From a virus: a stretch of 49,756 bases of DNA. Positions 36,697 through 44,569 of the stretch are shown here, one piece after another; position 1 is the first letter of the stretch; every line of letters starts with the position of its first letter. The stretch is taken from positions 1 to 49,756 of the IMG/VR virus record IMGVR_UViG_3300018082_000011, one strand, 5' to 3'. A model generated the notes under the pieces. The model made no database searches and was not told where the DNA came from. It saw only the letters and a list, made by a program, of their open reading frames with translations. The position numbers and the translations under genes are program-made.

Positions 36697-36889
36697 CGTC
36701 ATCCTCTTGACCATTCCACACCGACCGCTCCGCCACAGACACCATGTTCGCGATCTTGTCCGCGATACCGAATCCTGGATATTCCTGTCCGAGTTGGTTG
36801 CGCAGCCGCTTCCATCCCGCGAGCGTCATAGTGATAGTCATGGTGAATTCGGTGTTGTCCGGATCTGTCGCCTTGAATGCTGCCTTCAT
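36686..36889 (-). CDS. Small hypothetical protein
   Basis: A 67-aa protein with AGGAGG before the ATG. TEFTMTITMTLAGWKRLRNQ then EYPGFGIADKIANMVSVAER: a strand pair and helices. No family recognised. Confidence 0.6.
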   Translation of the reverse strand: MKAAFKATDPDNTEFTMTITMTLAGWKRLRNQLGQEYPGFGIADKIANMVSVAERSVWNGQEDDDGR

Positions 36890-36907
36890 GCCTTGCCCTC
36901 CTACTGC

Positions 36908-37141
36908 TCATTGCAGCTTCTGCAGGTCCAGCTTCGGAACGACGATGCGATTGGCCGCCTGTGCCGCGGCGTTCTGGTCGAACAGCCGGCGCGCGTACCA
37001 GTCCAGCCAAGCGGCCACTGCCAACACTTGGCCGGGGCTGACGCCTTCTGCGCCCATCTGGAACTCGACCGCTCCGGGCGCTCGAAACTCAATCACCAAT
37101 CGGCTGCGCGGCGCGCCCTCTTCGTTATCGTTTTCGCTCAT
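36908..37141 (-). CDS. Small hypothetical protein
   Basis: A 77-aa protein from ATG 37141, with AAGGAGG upstream and ATGA overlap with the portal gene. LVIEFRAPGAVEFQMGAEGV and VLAVAAWLDWYARRLFDQ: a strand hairpin followed by helices. It resembles the two genes after it in size and beta-alpha plan. No family recognised. Confidence 0.6.
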   Translation of the reverse strand: MSENDNEEGAPRSRLVIEFRAPGAVEFQMGAEGVSPGQVLAVAAWLDWYARRLFDQNAAAQAANRIVVPKLDLQKLQ

Positions 37142-39336
37142 GCGGTGACCTCCTTCAGCTGGCCGTGTCCGTTCCTCGATAGCTGCCGGCCTGACACTAA
37201 AGTGCGTTCCGGTATTTCCACAGACATATGCCGGCGCTCGGCCACCATCACCGCCGCCATGCTGCACAGACAATTGATGTCTTGGTCCGCACAGCCTGTC
37301 TCGCCAGGACCCGGACCGCTGCATCCGCCGACATCAAAATTCTCTTCCAATCCGACCGTCTGGCCATGCGTCGCCGCGTGGTCGTCGCGCGTCCGGCCAG
37401 GAATCAGCGCGCTGATCCATTCCTTGCTCTCGACGATGCCGGATTGCTTCCAGGCTTCTCGTGTTCCCGTCGACGTCGCCCGGACCGTTTCCGTCCGCGC
37501 AATCGTCTCGCTGCTGGAGCGGATGCGGTCGCCCATCACCTCCTCGACACGCTCCATCAGCGCGTTGACGCCCTCGCCGGCCTCCAGGCCGTCGCCGAGC
37601 GAACCGCGCAGGCGCTTCCACGTCTCATCGTCTACCCGCTCGGCGAACGTCTGTGCCTGCCGGCGCATCGCCTCGACGATATGCGGCAGCTCGCCGTCGA
37701 ATGGCGTGTCCAGGCCCAGGTCGTCCAGCGCATCGTCACCGACGTTCGTGAGCACGGCAATCAGCACAGACAGCATCTGGGCCGCCGCAATCTCGTTCCA
37801 GGCGTCGCGGTCGAACGGGTCGCGCGCGATCGCGCGCAAGTCGCCGGCGCCCCCGGCGTCCTCGAGCCGGCCGGCCACCTCGTCGCGCTGGCGCTCGAGC
37901 AAATCGACGACGGCGCGGCGCACGCGGCGCTGATTCGGGTCGAGACGCTGCTTGAATCTTTCGTAGAGCCGCTTGTGCTCCTCGCTGCCATACTCGATCG
38001 CGCGCTCGGCTTTCATAACGCCCGCGACAAGCTGCCTCACGCCCTTGTCTCCGCCCGTGTTCGATCCGCTTAATTCTCCTGATCCGCTGTTCGCTCCGCT
38101 CAGCGGCACCAGCGACAGCGGCAGGTAGCCCACGTCGCCGCCGGCTATCTTCGGGAAACCCATGCCGAGCCGCTCGTTGATGACATCGAACGGCACACCC
38201 AGGCCGAATAGCGTATCCGCCTGAGCAACCTTCGCGCCAAAGTCGGCTTGCAAAACCGAGACGTGGCTGAAATCGGAGACGACCGACTCGTCCGGGCGCA
38301 GCACGCCCACCCGTCTGAAGAATTCCGTCATCTGCACGTCGCGATGCGTCGCCAGCGGGACGATCGTCATCGACCACAGCATGCGCAGCGCGGCGGTTCG
38401 CTTCTCCTCGGTATCGTACGTGTCCGCGCCGTAACCCATCACCATGTCCGGCACGCCAACGATGGCCGCGATCTCGTCTCGGCTCATCGCGCGCAGCGTT
38501 TCCATGTGCAAATCTTTCGGCGGCCAGCTAATGGTTTTGATGTCGCTCACATCCTTTTCGAGGACGATCGGCTCGTGCGCGTTGCCGACACCGCCGTATT
38601 CGCCTTTTAGCTGTTTGCGTACCTCGTCGCGTTCGGCCTTGGTCGAGGCCGTAGAGATGACCGCAAAGTCCGGGCGTGCGCTATTCTTAAAGAACAGCCG
38701 CTCCCAGATCTGCGCCAGCTGGTCGATGACGATGGACAGCTTGACCGCAGTGAAGGGGCTGATACCGCGCCACGGGTTGCGGGGATTGAAGAATTTGAAA
38801 TGGAGGAATTCGTCAGGCGGCAAAGGAAACGGCTGAGCCTGCATATCGTCGATGACGTATTCGGCGACTTTGAAGTATCGCTTGAGCGCCTTGTCAGGAA
38901 CGACCTTGATGGTGTGCGGCTGGCGCGGCCAGATTTCCACGTAGGCTTTGCTGCGTTTTCCGCGCACCAATTCCCAGCCCTCTTCACCACCCAGCATCAT
39001 GTCGATGATGTATTGTTCCCAGAGATTATAGCTGCTCATCTGGTCGTTGACATCCGTGAGCAGAGTCAGCAGGTCGTGCTTATCCGTCAGCGTATTACCG
39101 CGTTGAATCCGCAGCGGAACAGACGCGAAGTTGTCGGCCAGCACCTTGACCGCCTTGCGCACCCAGACGTAGCATTCCCAGTCGCCCAGCGCGTCCAGGT
39201 AGGAGTAGCCGGGGTGCCAGGCTGGCACTTCGTCGGAGCGCAGCGTTAGGATGTGCTGCCGGTCGGTCAGCTCGGGATGCAGGTCGGCGAAGGCTTTGCC
39301 ACCCACGCGGGCCAGGGCGTTATCCAGGACGCTCAT
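37138..39336 (-). CDS. Portal protein fused to MuF-like head morphogenesis domain
   Basis: A 732-aa protein. Residues about 50-400 are an HK97-type portal (YVWVRKAVKVLADNFASVPL, NPWRGISPFTAVKLSIVIDQ, VGVPDMVMGYGADTYDTEEK, LERLGMGFP-like end). After a linker (about 415-440), which contains a family 4 repeat, a MuF domain occupies about 600-700: IARTETVRATSTGTREAWKQ, RTRDDHAATHGQTV and CADQDINCLCSM. In most phages these are two genes. The last residues (IPERTLVSGRQ) are written by a family 1 repeat. Confidence 0.9.
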   Translation of the reverse strand: MSVLDNALARVGGKAFADLHPELTDRQHILTLRSDEVPAWHPGYSYLDALGDWECYVWVRKAVKVLADNFASVPLRIQRGNTLTDKHDLLTLLTDVNDQMSSYNLWEQYIIDMMLGGEEGWELVRGKRSKAYVEIWPRQPHTIKVVPDKALKRYFKVAEYVIDDMQAQPFPLPPDEFLHFKFFNPRNPWRGISPFTAVKLSIVIDQLAQIWERLFFKNSARPDFAVISTASTKAERDEVRKQLKGEYGGVGNAHEPIVLEKDVSDIKTISWPPKDLHMETLRAMSRDEIAAIVGVPDMVMGYGADTYDTEEKRTAALRMLWSMTIVPLATHRDVQMTEFFRRVGVLRPDESVVSDFSHVSVLQADFGAKVAQADTLFGLGVPFDVINERLGMGFPKIAGGDVGYLPLSLVPLSGANSGSGELSGSNTGGDKGVRQLVAGVMKAERAIEYGSEEHKRLYERFKQRLDPNQRRVRRAVVDLLERQRDEVAGRLEDAGGAGDLRAIARDPFDRDAWNEIAAAQMLSVLIAVLTNVGDDALDDLGLDTPFDGELPHIVEAMRRQAQTFAERVDDETWKRLRGSLGDGLEAGEGVNALMERVEEVMGDRIRSSSETIARTETVRATSTGTREAWKQSGIVESKEWISALIPGRTRDDHAATHGQTVGLEENFDVGGCSGPGPGETGCADQDINCLCSMAAVMVAERRHMSVEIPERTLVSGRQLSRNGHGQLKEVTA
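37195..37204. repeat. Family 1 palindromic repeat, CACTAAAGTG form
   Basis: Reverse complement of GGAACGCACTTTAGTGTC, inside the portal-MuF gene near its end. Confidence 0.85.
38064..38092. repeat. Family 4 repeat inside the portal-MuF gene
   Basis: ATCCGCTTAATTCTCCTGAT and CCGCTGTT encode a Gly/Ser linker (NSGSGELSGSNTGG) between portal and MuF parts. Confidence 0.7.
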
Positions 39337-39515
39337 CTAATCTTCGCTCCCCGTGCGTAGCCTTCCAGGAAAAAGCCAACGGCAACCTTGACGACGCGAA
39401 CGACCAGACCGATGACGAAACCGGCCACGAATGGCGCCAGGCCGATGAGCCAATACACTGCGCGCCTCCAGTCGAAAGTCTGGGCGCGTGTGAGGGATTG
39501 GTCGATGACAGTCAT
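39333..39515 (-). CDS. Small membrane protein
   Basis: A 60-aa protein with one or two membrane segments (VYWLIGLAPFVAGFVIGLVV, VAVGFFLEGYA). Overlaps both neighbours (ATGA). Role unknown. Confidence 0.6.
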   Translation of the reverse strand: MTVIDQSLTRAQTFDWRRAVYWLIGLAPFVAGFVIGLVVRVVKVAVGFFLEGYARGAKIR

Positions 39516-40084
39516 TTTATCCGCTCCGCTATGAACATTCTGCCGCCGGCTTCCTCACGCACACGCCAGCAGCCCGCAGGAAAAAACGCTTCCACCGCCT
39601 GGCGAATGGTTCGGTAGTTATTGTCGTCGCCGCACACAACGCCGTTAGAGGCCAGCAGCGGCGTCCAGTTGTTCAAGTCGTCCCAAATCGAATTGTAGGC
39701 GTGATCGGCGTCGATAAACAGCAGGTCGATAGGCGTGTTCGCGAACAGCGCCCAGGCGTCGCGACTGTCGCGAATGATAGGCACGACCTTGTGACAGACG
39801 CCCGCACCCACGATACCCGCCATGAATTGCCGATACAACGCCAACGGATTATCCACCGGCCCAGCCTGTGCCTCGGTGCCGGCGTCACCGCGCCAAGTGT
39901 CCACACAATACACATGACCGGCGCACGTCTGCGCAATCGCGACCGCGCTGCGGACAAGCCACGAGCCGATCTCGACGACGGTCTGTTTGCCGCGCGCCAG
40001 GTCGGCCAGTAGCGCCAGCATGACAAGCGGCGTCCAGCCGGGGATATTTTCAGGCCGAAGAGTAGATGAAGATCTGGCAACCAT
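39512..40084 (-). CDS. Class I SAM-dependent methyltransferase (Methyltransf_24-like)
   Basis: A 190-aa protein. Motif I is VVEIGSWLVRSAVAIA (about 35-50), followed by VYCVDTWRGDAG, and LLFIDADHAYNSIWDDLNNW with the acidic metal/substrate motif (about 118-137), then GVVCGDDN. This is the pattern of sugar- or small-molecule-modifying methyltransferases. With the glycosyltransferase at 31843 it may build a modified glycan on the particle. The ATG at 40084 lacks a clear ribosome-binding site. Confidence 0.8.
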   Translation of the reverse strand: MVARSSSTLRPENIPGWTPLVMLALLADLARGKQTVVEIGSWLVRSAVAIAQTCAGHVYCVDTWRGDAGTEAQAGPVDNPLALYRQFMAGIVGAGVCHKVVPIIRDSRDAWALFANTPIDLLFIDADHAYNSIWDDLNNWTPLLASNGVVCGDDNNYRTIRQAVEAFFPAGCWRVREEAGGRMFIAERIK

Positions 40085-40122
40085 CGTAAAATCAGGCGAT
40101 ACGGACCCAACACTAACACTAA

Positions 40123-40132
40123 CCCTAAAGGG
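40123..40132. repeat. Family 1 palindromic repeat, CCCTAAAGGG form
   Basis: Flank GCGCAAGCAGAGTGC, nearly the same as GCGCAAGCAGCGTGC beside the CACTAAAGTG copy at 47691. It lies between genes. Confidence 0.85.
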
Positions 40133-40224
40133 CGCAAGCAGAGTGCGATGAGTGCGTTCCAGAAATCACCTTGCTCTCCTGTGTGCCCAGTACCTCAATG
40201 CATCGGCTCCATGTTGTTCATCAA

Positions 40225-40608
40225 TCATTGTTCAATCCCCCAAATCGTCCCGTTTAACACGGCCAGTGCTGCGCCCTGAACCGTCAGTGCTTGGTTCGCT
40301 GCACCACTCAGCCGACCACCGGTCAAATTGAACGGGATCACCGTCGCCAGTGATACATGCGGCAACACGAAAATCACTGAGCCACCGAGGCCATCCCGGA
40401 AGCGCACATTCCCCGCCACCGCCGTCACGCTCAGCAATCCGCCCAACAGCTTGAACCGTTTGCCGCTGGCTGGCGTCTATACCGTTATCTCATTCGTGAT
40501 CACCACCACATCGAAAATCGTGTAGACCAAATCAGACGCTGGCGGCTCAAAGCGCAAGAAATGGCCGGCGCGGTCCCAAATGTCGGTTAGGATGTCCTGG
40601 ACGTTCAT
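40225..40608 (-). pseudogene. Structural-region gene interrupted by an in-frame amber codon
   Basis: One frame from ATG 40608 (overlapping the terminase stop, ATGA) to 40225. A TAG at 40479-40477 interrupts it after residue 43 (ITNEITV, stop, TPASGKRFKLLGG). The part after the stop is a well-formed beta domain (NVRFRDGLGGSVIFVLPHVS, LTVQGAALAVLNGTIWGIEQ). YTPASGKRF would be expected, so a single TAC/TAT to TAG change is the simplest reading. Readthrough, a real mutation and a sequencing error are all possible; TAG is used as a normal stop elsewhere here. Confidence 0.65.
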
Positions 40609-41939
40609 CTAGCCCGCCGGAAACACCAATAGCGTAAACCATCCGCCCCGTGGTTATTCGCATCCACAGGCACATCCAGCTTGCTCCGCTTCGATTCTGC
40701 ACTCGGATACTGGTAGCCGTCCGACAGTTCCCCAATCAGGTTCGTGCAGCGCCGGTTGATCTGAATCGTGCAGACTTCGTTCGCGTCGCGAATGAGCCGG
40801 CGCACCACCTCGATGCCTTCCGTCATCGGGCTGTGTGTGCCGCCCCGATACGGGATGCCGGCCAGCCTGAATCGCTCTCCGAGCTCCTTCGATTCCGTGC
40901 CGCCGACGCACAGTTCGGGCAGGATCTGCGGAACGGTCTTCTCTGCGTCGGACCAGCCAAACCGCTCGCCGCAGCGCTGCACGATTTCCTTGACGCACGT
41001 CTCGGCCAGGTGCCGCGTGTGATACAGCTCGTCGAATATCAAAATGCGTGCCGGCGTGCGCTGGATGAATAGGATGGCGCGCGGATCGGGATTGTATCCG
41101 TCGTCGGCGGCCAATTCGATGGGCAGGTCCGGATCAGGCTCGTCGTCAGTCAAGTTATCGCTGCTGAACTCCTGGCCATAGACCGCGCCTTCGGACTGCG
41201 ACCATTTGCCGTAGAAAAGCCGCTGCTTGCGCGCGCCCGTCAGGGACTGGAGCGCTTCGAGCGTGCGCCGGCCTTGCTCGGTCAGGTTGCCATCATCGTC
41301 GTATAGCGCCGGGTTGTCCACGTGCCTGGATTCGAGCAGCTTGAGCCGTGGCCGCTGCAGAATCCAGTGATACGAGCCGGCCGGATTGGCGTCGCCGACG
41401 ACCTGCGCGAAGGGAACGTTGCCGGCGCGCCCCGTCGCGCGCGTGACCAGATACTCCCAATCCGCGAGCGAGAACTGCTCAGCCTGGTTGGGGAAAATGA
41501 TGTCGCGCTCGCCGCCGAGAATCTTGTCCGGGTTGTCCATGCCGCCCAGCCACACGCGCGATCCGTTCGGGTAATCGTACCAGGCTGCCTTCTCGCCGCC
41601 GAAGCGGACGATGGATGAATAGCCCCCCGCAATGACGCGCTTCTCCCAGGTCTGCTGCACGGTGCCGACGACGGTCTCGTACACCTTGCGGGCAATGGTG
41701 ATTTGCGCGCCGGGATATTGGCGGGCGATGCGGTCGAGGCGCGACAAGACCGCAACCGTCTTGCCTGTTTCGGACGGCCCGGAAATGACGACCTCGGGCG
41801 CATCGAGCGTCTGTAGGGCCAGGGCCGCGCCGCGGAAGGTGAATGCGGGCCGCGTCCCGCTATCCCGTTGTGTTCGTTTGATGAGTCTCGCCGCTCTTGC
41901 CTCGGTGTATGCCTGCGGCGAGAGATAGTTCTGTAGCAA
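40605..41939 (-). CDS. terL: Terminase large subunit
   Basis: A 444-aa protein from TTG 41939, with AGGGGACGAAC upstream. Walker A is VVISGPSETGKTVAVL (about 50-60). The Walker B and following region is around GERDIIFPNQAEQFSLADWE (about 143-162). The nuclease domain begins near LAADDGYNPDPRAILFIQR (about 275), with acidic residues in IFDELYHTRHLAE, and ends with GADGLRYWCF. It packages DNA into the prohead. The TerS gene overlaps by 80 nt. Confidence 0.92.
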   Translation of the reverse strand: MLQNYLSPQAYTEARAARLIKRTQRDSGTRPAFTFRGAALALQTLDAPEVVISGPSETGKTVAVLSRLDRIARQYPGAQITIARKVYETVVGTVQQTWEKRVIAGGYSSIVRFGGEKAAWYDYPNGSRVWLGGMDNPDKILGGERDIIFPNQAEQFSLADWEYLVTRATGRAGNVPFAQVVGDANPAGSYHWILQRPRLKLLESRHVDNPALYDDDGNLTEQGRRTLEALQSLTGARKQRLFYGKWSQSEGAVYGQEFSSDNLTDDEPDPDLPIELAADDGYNPDPRAILFIQRTPARILIFDELYHTRHLAETCVKEIVQRCGERFGWSDAEKTVPQILPELCVGGTESKELGERFRLAGIPYRGGTHSPMTEGIEVVRRLIRDANEVCTIQINRRCTNLIGELSDGYQYPSAESKRSKLDVPVDANNHGADGLRYWCFRRAR

Positions 41940-42330
41940 GTTCGTCCCCTAAGTCCTGTGAAACCTGATCCGGTGTGACCTTCCCCTCACGGATCAGGTC
42001 GATCACGTCGTCGCGCCAGGTGCGGATGCGCTCTCCCTCGGTCGCCTTGCGAATCTCGCCCGCTGCGCTGACGTTGCCCTTGAGTGATTCAATCCCCATC
42101 GACCGCGCCAGTAGTTGCGCGTTGGTGAAGTCACCGGCCTGCTCGTCGACTGTCTCCAGCCACTCGCGGTACGCATCGGTGACGCGCTTGGGGCGGCCGC
42201 CTGGATTTCCCGATTGGCCCGGCTTGAACTGGTGTTCCTTTGGCGGCGGCGGCGGGTTTGGGTTGCGCCGCTTCTTGATTTTAAGCCTGTTCTGAGGCTT
42301 AACGCTGCGCTTTGCGGTTCGCTTTGCCAT
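41860..42330 (-). CDS. terS: Terminase small subunit-like protein (DUF5681 N-terminus)
   Basis: A 156-aa protein. The basic N-terminus is followed by FKPGQSGNPGGRPKR, the DUF5681 signature often found in small terminase proteins, then a helical body. ATG 42330 is chosen over the TTG 9 nt upstream. It lies directly before TerL. Confidence 0.8.
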   Translation of the reverse strand: MAKRTAKRSVKPQNRLKIKKRRNPNPPPPPKEHQFKPGQSGNPGGRPKRVTDAYREWLETVDEQAGDFTNAQLLARSMGIESLKGNVSAAGEIRKATEGERIRTWRDDVIDLIREGKVTPDQVSQDLGDELATELSLAAGIHRGKSGETHQTNTTG

Positions 42331-42345
42331 GTGATCCAATCTTAC

Positions 42346-43047
42346 TCATGGCTTGCTTCCGGCTGCGCCAGTGGAACCCACGCCTGCCCTCCCTGCCCTC
42401 TTTAGAGGGTTCAGAGGGTTAGTGTAGGTGATGGCTAGATTCAGCATTGGCCATAATTCCGAGTCGAAGCCTAGCAACTCGCGCCGCACGCCGGCCCCGA
42501 TCGCGCCGACGAGCACGCCGGCCGGCAGGGGCGAATCGTATGCGGACGATACAATCCCCGCTACACATTTCGGCTCGTCCAGAGTGACAAGCCGCTGCCA
42601 ATTTAGATTCTCGTCTGCCGCCTCACCGAACCAGCATACCCGCACCGGCGTCCCCGCGCGAACCGAGCGGTAGCGCATGAACACGCGACGATCCTCATCG
42701 TCACCCGTCTTGCCCCACCAGTTGAACCACCCGGATTCCAGGCGAATCGGTTGCAGTGTTGGCGATGGTGTCACGCTACGTGTCACTGTTGGGCGCGGGG
42801 TCCGGGTAGGGTAGGGGGTTGGCGTCTCATGCACAATGTAAAGCGACGCTTCGGCATTCGTGAACATGATGTGAAATAGAAACATGCCCGTCGCGGCGAT
42901 GCCGACGAGGAAACACACGCCGCTCAGCACATACACCAGCCAGGCAGGAATCCGAAAGCGCCTCGCCGGAGCAATCGCACTCCCGCCGCGCCCGAACGGA
43001 TCGCTGAGTCGCACGGCCCTACGCGGACAATTGCCAGAGATGCTCAT
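42346..43047 (-). CDS. Membrane-anchored protein with Thr/Pro-rich linker
   Basis: A 233-aa protein. One membrane segment (AWLVYVLSGVCFLVGIAATG, about 34-55) is followed by a PT-rich linker (TPTPYPTRTPRPTVTRS, about 75-92) and an extracytoplasmic domain. The linker is like that of the Excalibur protein at 2091 and of Chloroflexota surface proteins. The C-terminus (PLNPLKRAGRAGVGSTGA) is written by a CCCTCTTTAGAGGG repeat. No enzyme motif. Confidence 0.62.
   Translation of the reverse strand: MSISGNCPRRAVRLSDPFGRGGSAIAPARRFRIPAWLVYVLSGVCFLVGIAATGMFLFHIMFTNAEASLYIVHETPTPYPTRTPRPTVTRSVTPSPTLQPIRLESGWFNWWGKTGDDEDRRVFMRYRSVRAGTPVRVCWFGEAADENLNWQRLVTLDEPKCVAGIVSSAYDSPLPAGVLVGAIGAGVRRELLGFDSELWPMLNLAITYTNPLNPLKRAGRAGVGSTGAAGSKP
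42396..42409. repeat. Long variant of the family 1 palindrome, CCCTCTTTAGAGGG
   Basis: Same TTTA centre and GTGGAACCC flank type as other family 1 copies, but with 6-bp arms. Confidence 0.6.
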
Positions 43048-43204
43048 CAGTCACCATCCAGCCATCGGGAGAATGCTCGGCCTGAATGCCCAGCATGGCG
43101 AGTATCTCGATCAGGTTGCGTAATTTTTCATGCTCCTCGTCAACCCGATCGCGCAGGCGTTCGACTTCCTGATACTCCCATTCCTCGACGGACTCGATGC
43201 TCAT
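43019..43204 (-). CDS. Small acidic coiled-coil protein
   Basis: A 61-aa protein, GGGAAGG before the ATG. The first 40 residues form a charged helix (EEWEYQEVERLRDRVDEEHE). It overlaps the next gene by 29 nt. Function unknown. Confidence 0.6.
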   Translation of the reverse strand: MSIESVEEWEYQEVERLRDRVDEEHEKLRNLIEILAMLGIQAEHSPDGWMVTDEHLWQLSA

Positions 43205-43353
43205 GCGACCTTCCCGTTTCTCCGCCCGCGTAAAACCATCTGCAAGATCTCGCGCGCATGCTCCGCTTCTTGCAAGCGAACGACGAAACGGTAAGCAGCG
43301 ACGAAACTGACCAGGAACGATGACGTGAAGAGCAGCGCGTAGACGGCAGGCAT
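43201..43353 (-). CDS. Small single-span membrane protein
   Basis: A 50-aa protein, MPAVYALLFTSSFLVSFVAA as the membrane segment, then a basic helix. AGAGGA upstream; the stop overlaps the next ATG. Its position near the lysis genes suggests a holin or spanin accessory role, but this is only context. Confidence 0.6.
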   Translation of the reverse strand: MPAVYALLFTSSFLVSFVAAYRFVVRLQEAEHAREILQMVLRGRRNGKVA

Positions 43354-43366
43354 CTCAATGATTCCT

Positions 43367-43564
43367 CTACTCAAGCGACTCAGTTGTTTGACTCGGGTGC
43401 GTCGAGGCCGTGCGCAACGCCTTCAGCCGGCTCTCGACGCGACGCTTATACGCCATCGCCAGCGTGAGCGTCCGCTGCCGCCGGCGCAGCGGCTTGTTCT
43501 CGACCCGCGCCTGGTAGGTCTTGCGTCGAGTCGCGTGGTTTTTGTGGATGAGATAGTCCTTCAC
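43367..43564 (-). CDS. Small very basic protein
   Basis: A 65-aa protein from GTG 43564 with GGGAG upstream. It is about one third Lys/Arg (NKPLRRRQRTLTLAMAYKRR). It overlaps the end of the previous gene by 119 nt in another frame. Possibly nucleic-acid binding. Confidence 0.55.
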   Translation of the reverse strand: MKDYLIHKNHATRRKTYQARVENKPLRRRQRTLTLAMAYKRRVESRLKALRTASTHPSQTTESLE

Positions 43565-43865
43565 GAGACGGCTCCCGCTGGATCTGAATCAATTGCCAGG
43601 CATTGACCGCCTGCTGCAGCGCGACGAAGGTTTCCACCATCCGCGCCGAGTTCTCCTGCAGGCACGCCTCCACGTAGGCCACGGCGCTCTGGATCACCGC
43701 CTGGCCGGCCCGCTCATTTCTGCGGACATGGGAACCGGCTGGGCGCTGATCGTGCACCAGGCACTCGAGCGCCACCACCTGCTGCACGGCCTGCGCCAGG
43801 TTCCGGTGCAGCGCGCCGGCCCGGGCGTCGAGCGCCTCCCAAACGGCCGAAGTGGGAGCAGTCAC
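43446..43865 (-). CDS. Hypothetical helical protein in the lysis region
   Basis: A 139-aa protein from GTG 43865 (AAGGGA upstream, GTGA overlap with the endolysin stop). Residues 1-95 are helical (LAQAVQQVVALECLVHDQRP, VEACLQENSARMVETFVALQ). The last 40 residues overlap the basic gene at 43367 and are low-complexity, so they may be less constrained. Confidence 0.55.
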   Translation of the reverse strand: MTAPTSAVWEALDARAGALHRNLAQAVQQVVALECLVHDQRPAGSHVRRNERAGQAVIQSAVAYVEACLQENSARMVETFVALQQAVNAWQLIQIQREPSREGLSHPQKPRDSTQDLPGAGREQAAAPAAADAHAGDGV

Positions 43866-44569
43866 GGCATCCCTTGAGGCGGCAGCAAATCGTTTAGCCG
43901 CTTAAAGAACGGCTCCGGGTCGATGATCTCGCCATAGCCGCCGTTCTTCGCGCCGATTTTCTTGAGCGTCAGATGCACGTGTGGCCCGCTGGAATTGCCG
44001 GTGCTGCCCGCCAATGCGATCGCCTGGCCGGCCTGCACGACGTCGTCCACGGCGACCTTCGGCGAGCCTGCCGTTAGGTGCGCGTAGATCGTCTCGTACT
44101 CGCCCTCGGCAGCTTGGTGCCGGATGCGGATCTGGACGCCGTAGGGGTGAGTAGGGCCTCTCTTGGGATGCCAGCCGGCCATCACCACTTTGCCGTCCGC
44201 GCAGGCGTACACATTCGAGCCGGCCGGCGCTTTGAGATCCACGCCTTCGTGACCGGGCAAGCCGAACTTGGCGTAATACTCCGGGCGCTGGCCGAACTTC
44301 TGCGTATAGACCCTGTGGTCGGTTGGCCAGACGAGCGACAGCGGAAGCCGATCCGGAGCGGCATTCCGCTTCATCAGGCTCAGCAGTTCGTCGGCCAGAC
44401 CGACCAGCTCGACCGCATCCCGCTCCTCGTCGGCGTGCCGGCTGGCGTGCGCCGCCAGTCGCTCGCGGAGATGGGTGGCCAGCGCCAAGACACTAAAGTG
44501 CGTTCCAGCATCACCCGCCACTCGATGCCTCCAGAGCTGTCGAAGGGTACGCGCCGTTCTCAACTTCAC
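43862..44569 (-). CDS. M23 peptidase endolysin
   Basis: A 235-aa protein. The LytM/M23 domain (about 85-215) has HEGVDLKAPAG (zinc His and Asp) and GPHVHLTL (HxH), with intervening ADGKVVMAGW. It cleaves peptide cross-bridges in the host wall. The first 30 residues, RVAGDAGTHFSVLALATHLR, include a family 1 repeat. The start is uncertain: GTG 44569 overlaps the previous gene by 59 nt, and a TTG just after the repeat near 44488 is an alternative. Confidence 0.88.
   Translation of the reverse strand: MKLRTARTLRQLWRHRVAGDAGTHFSVLALATHLRERLAAHASRHADEERDAVELVGLADELLSLMKRNAAPDRLPLSLVWPTDHRVYTQKFGQRPEYYAKFGLPGHEGVDLKAPAGSNVYACADGKVVMAGWHPKRGPTHPYGVQIRIRHQAAEGEYETIYAHLTAGSPKVAVDDVVQAGQAIALAGSTGNSSGPHVHLTLKKIGAKNGGYGEIIDPEPFFKRLNDLLPPQGMP
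44491..44500. repeat. Family 1 palindromic repeat, CACTAAAGTG form
   Basis: Reverse complement of GGAACGCACTTTAGTGTC, in the 5' part of the endolysin gene. Confidence 0.85.

Noticed and set aside
36629-37933. Rightward frame of 434 codons opposite the portal-MuF gene
   Set aside because: Composition is Ser/Arg/Pro-rich in the manner of antisense frames, and the opposite strand has clear portal and MuF motifs.
40477-40479. TAG reassigned to an amino acid throughout the genome
   Set aside because: Several well-supported genes, such as those ending at 9112 and 5414, use TAG as their stop at the expected place.
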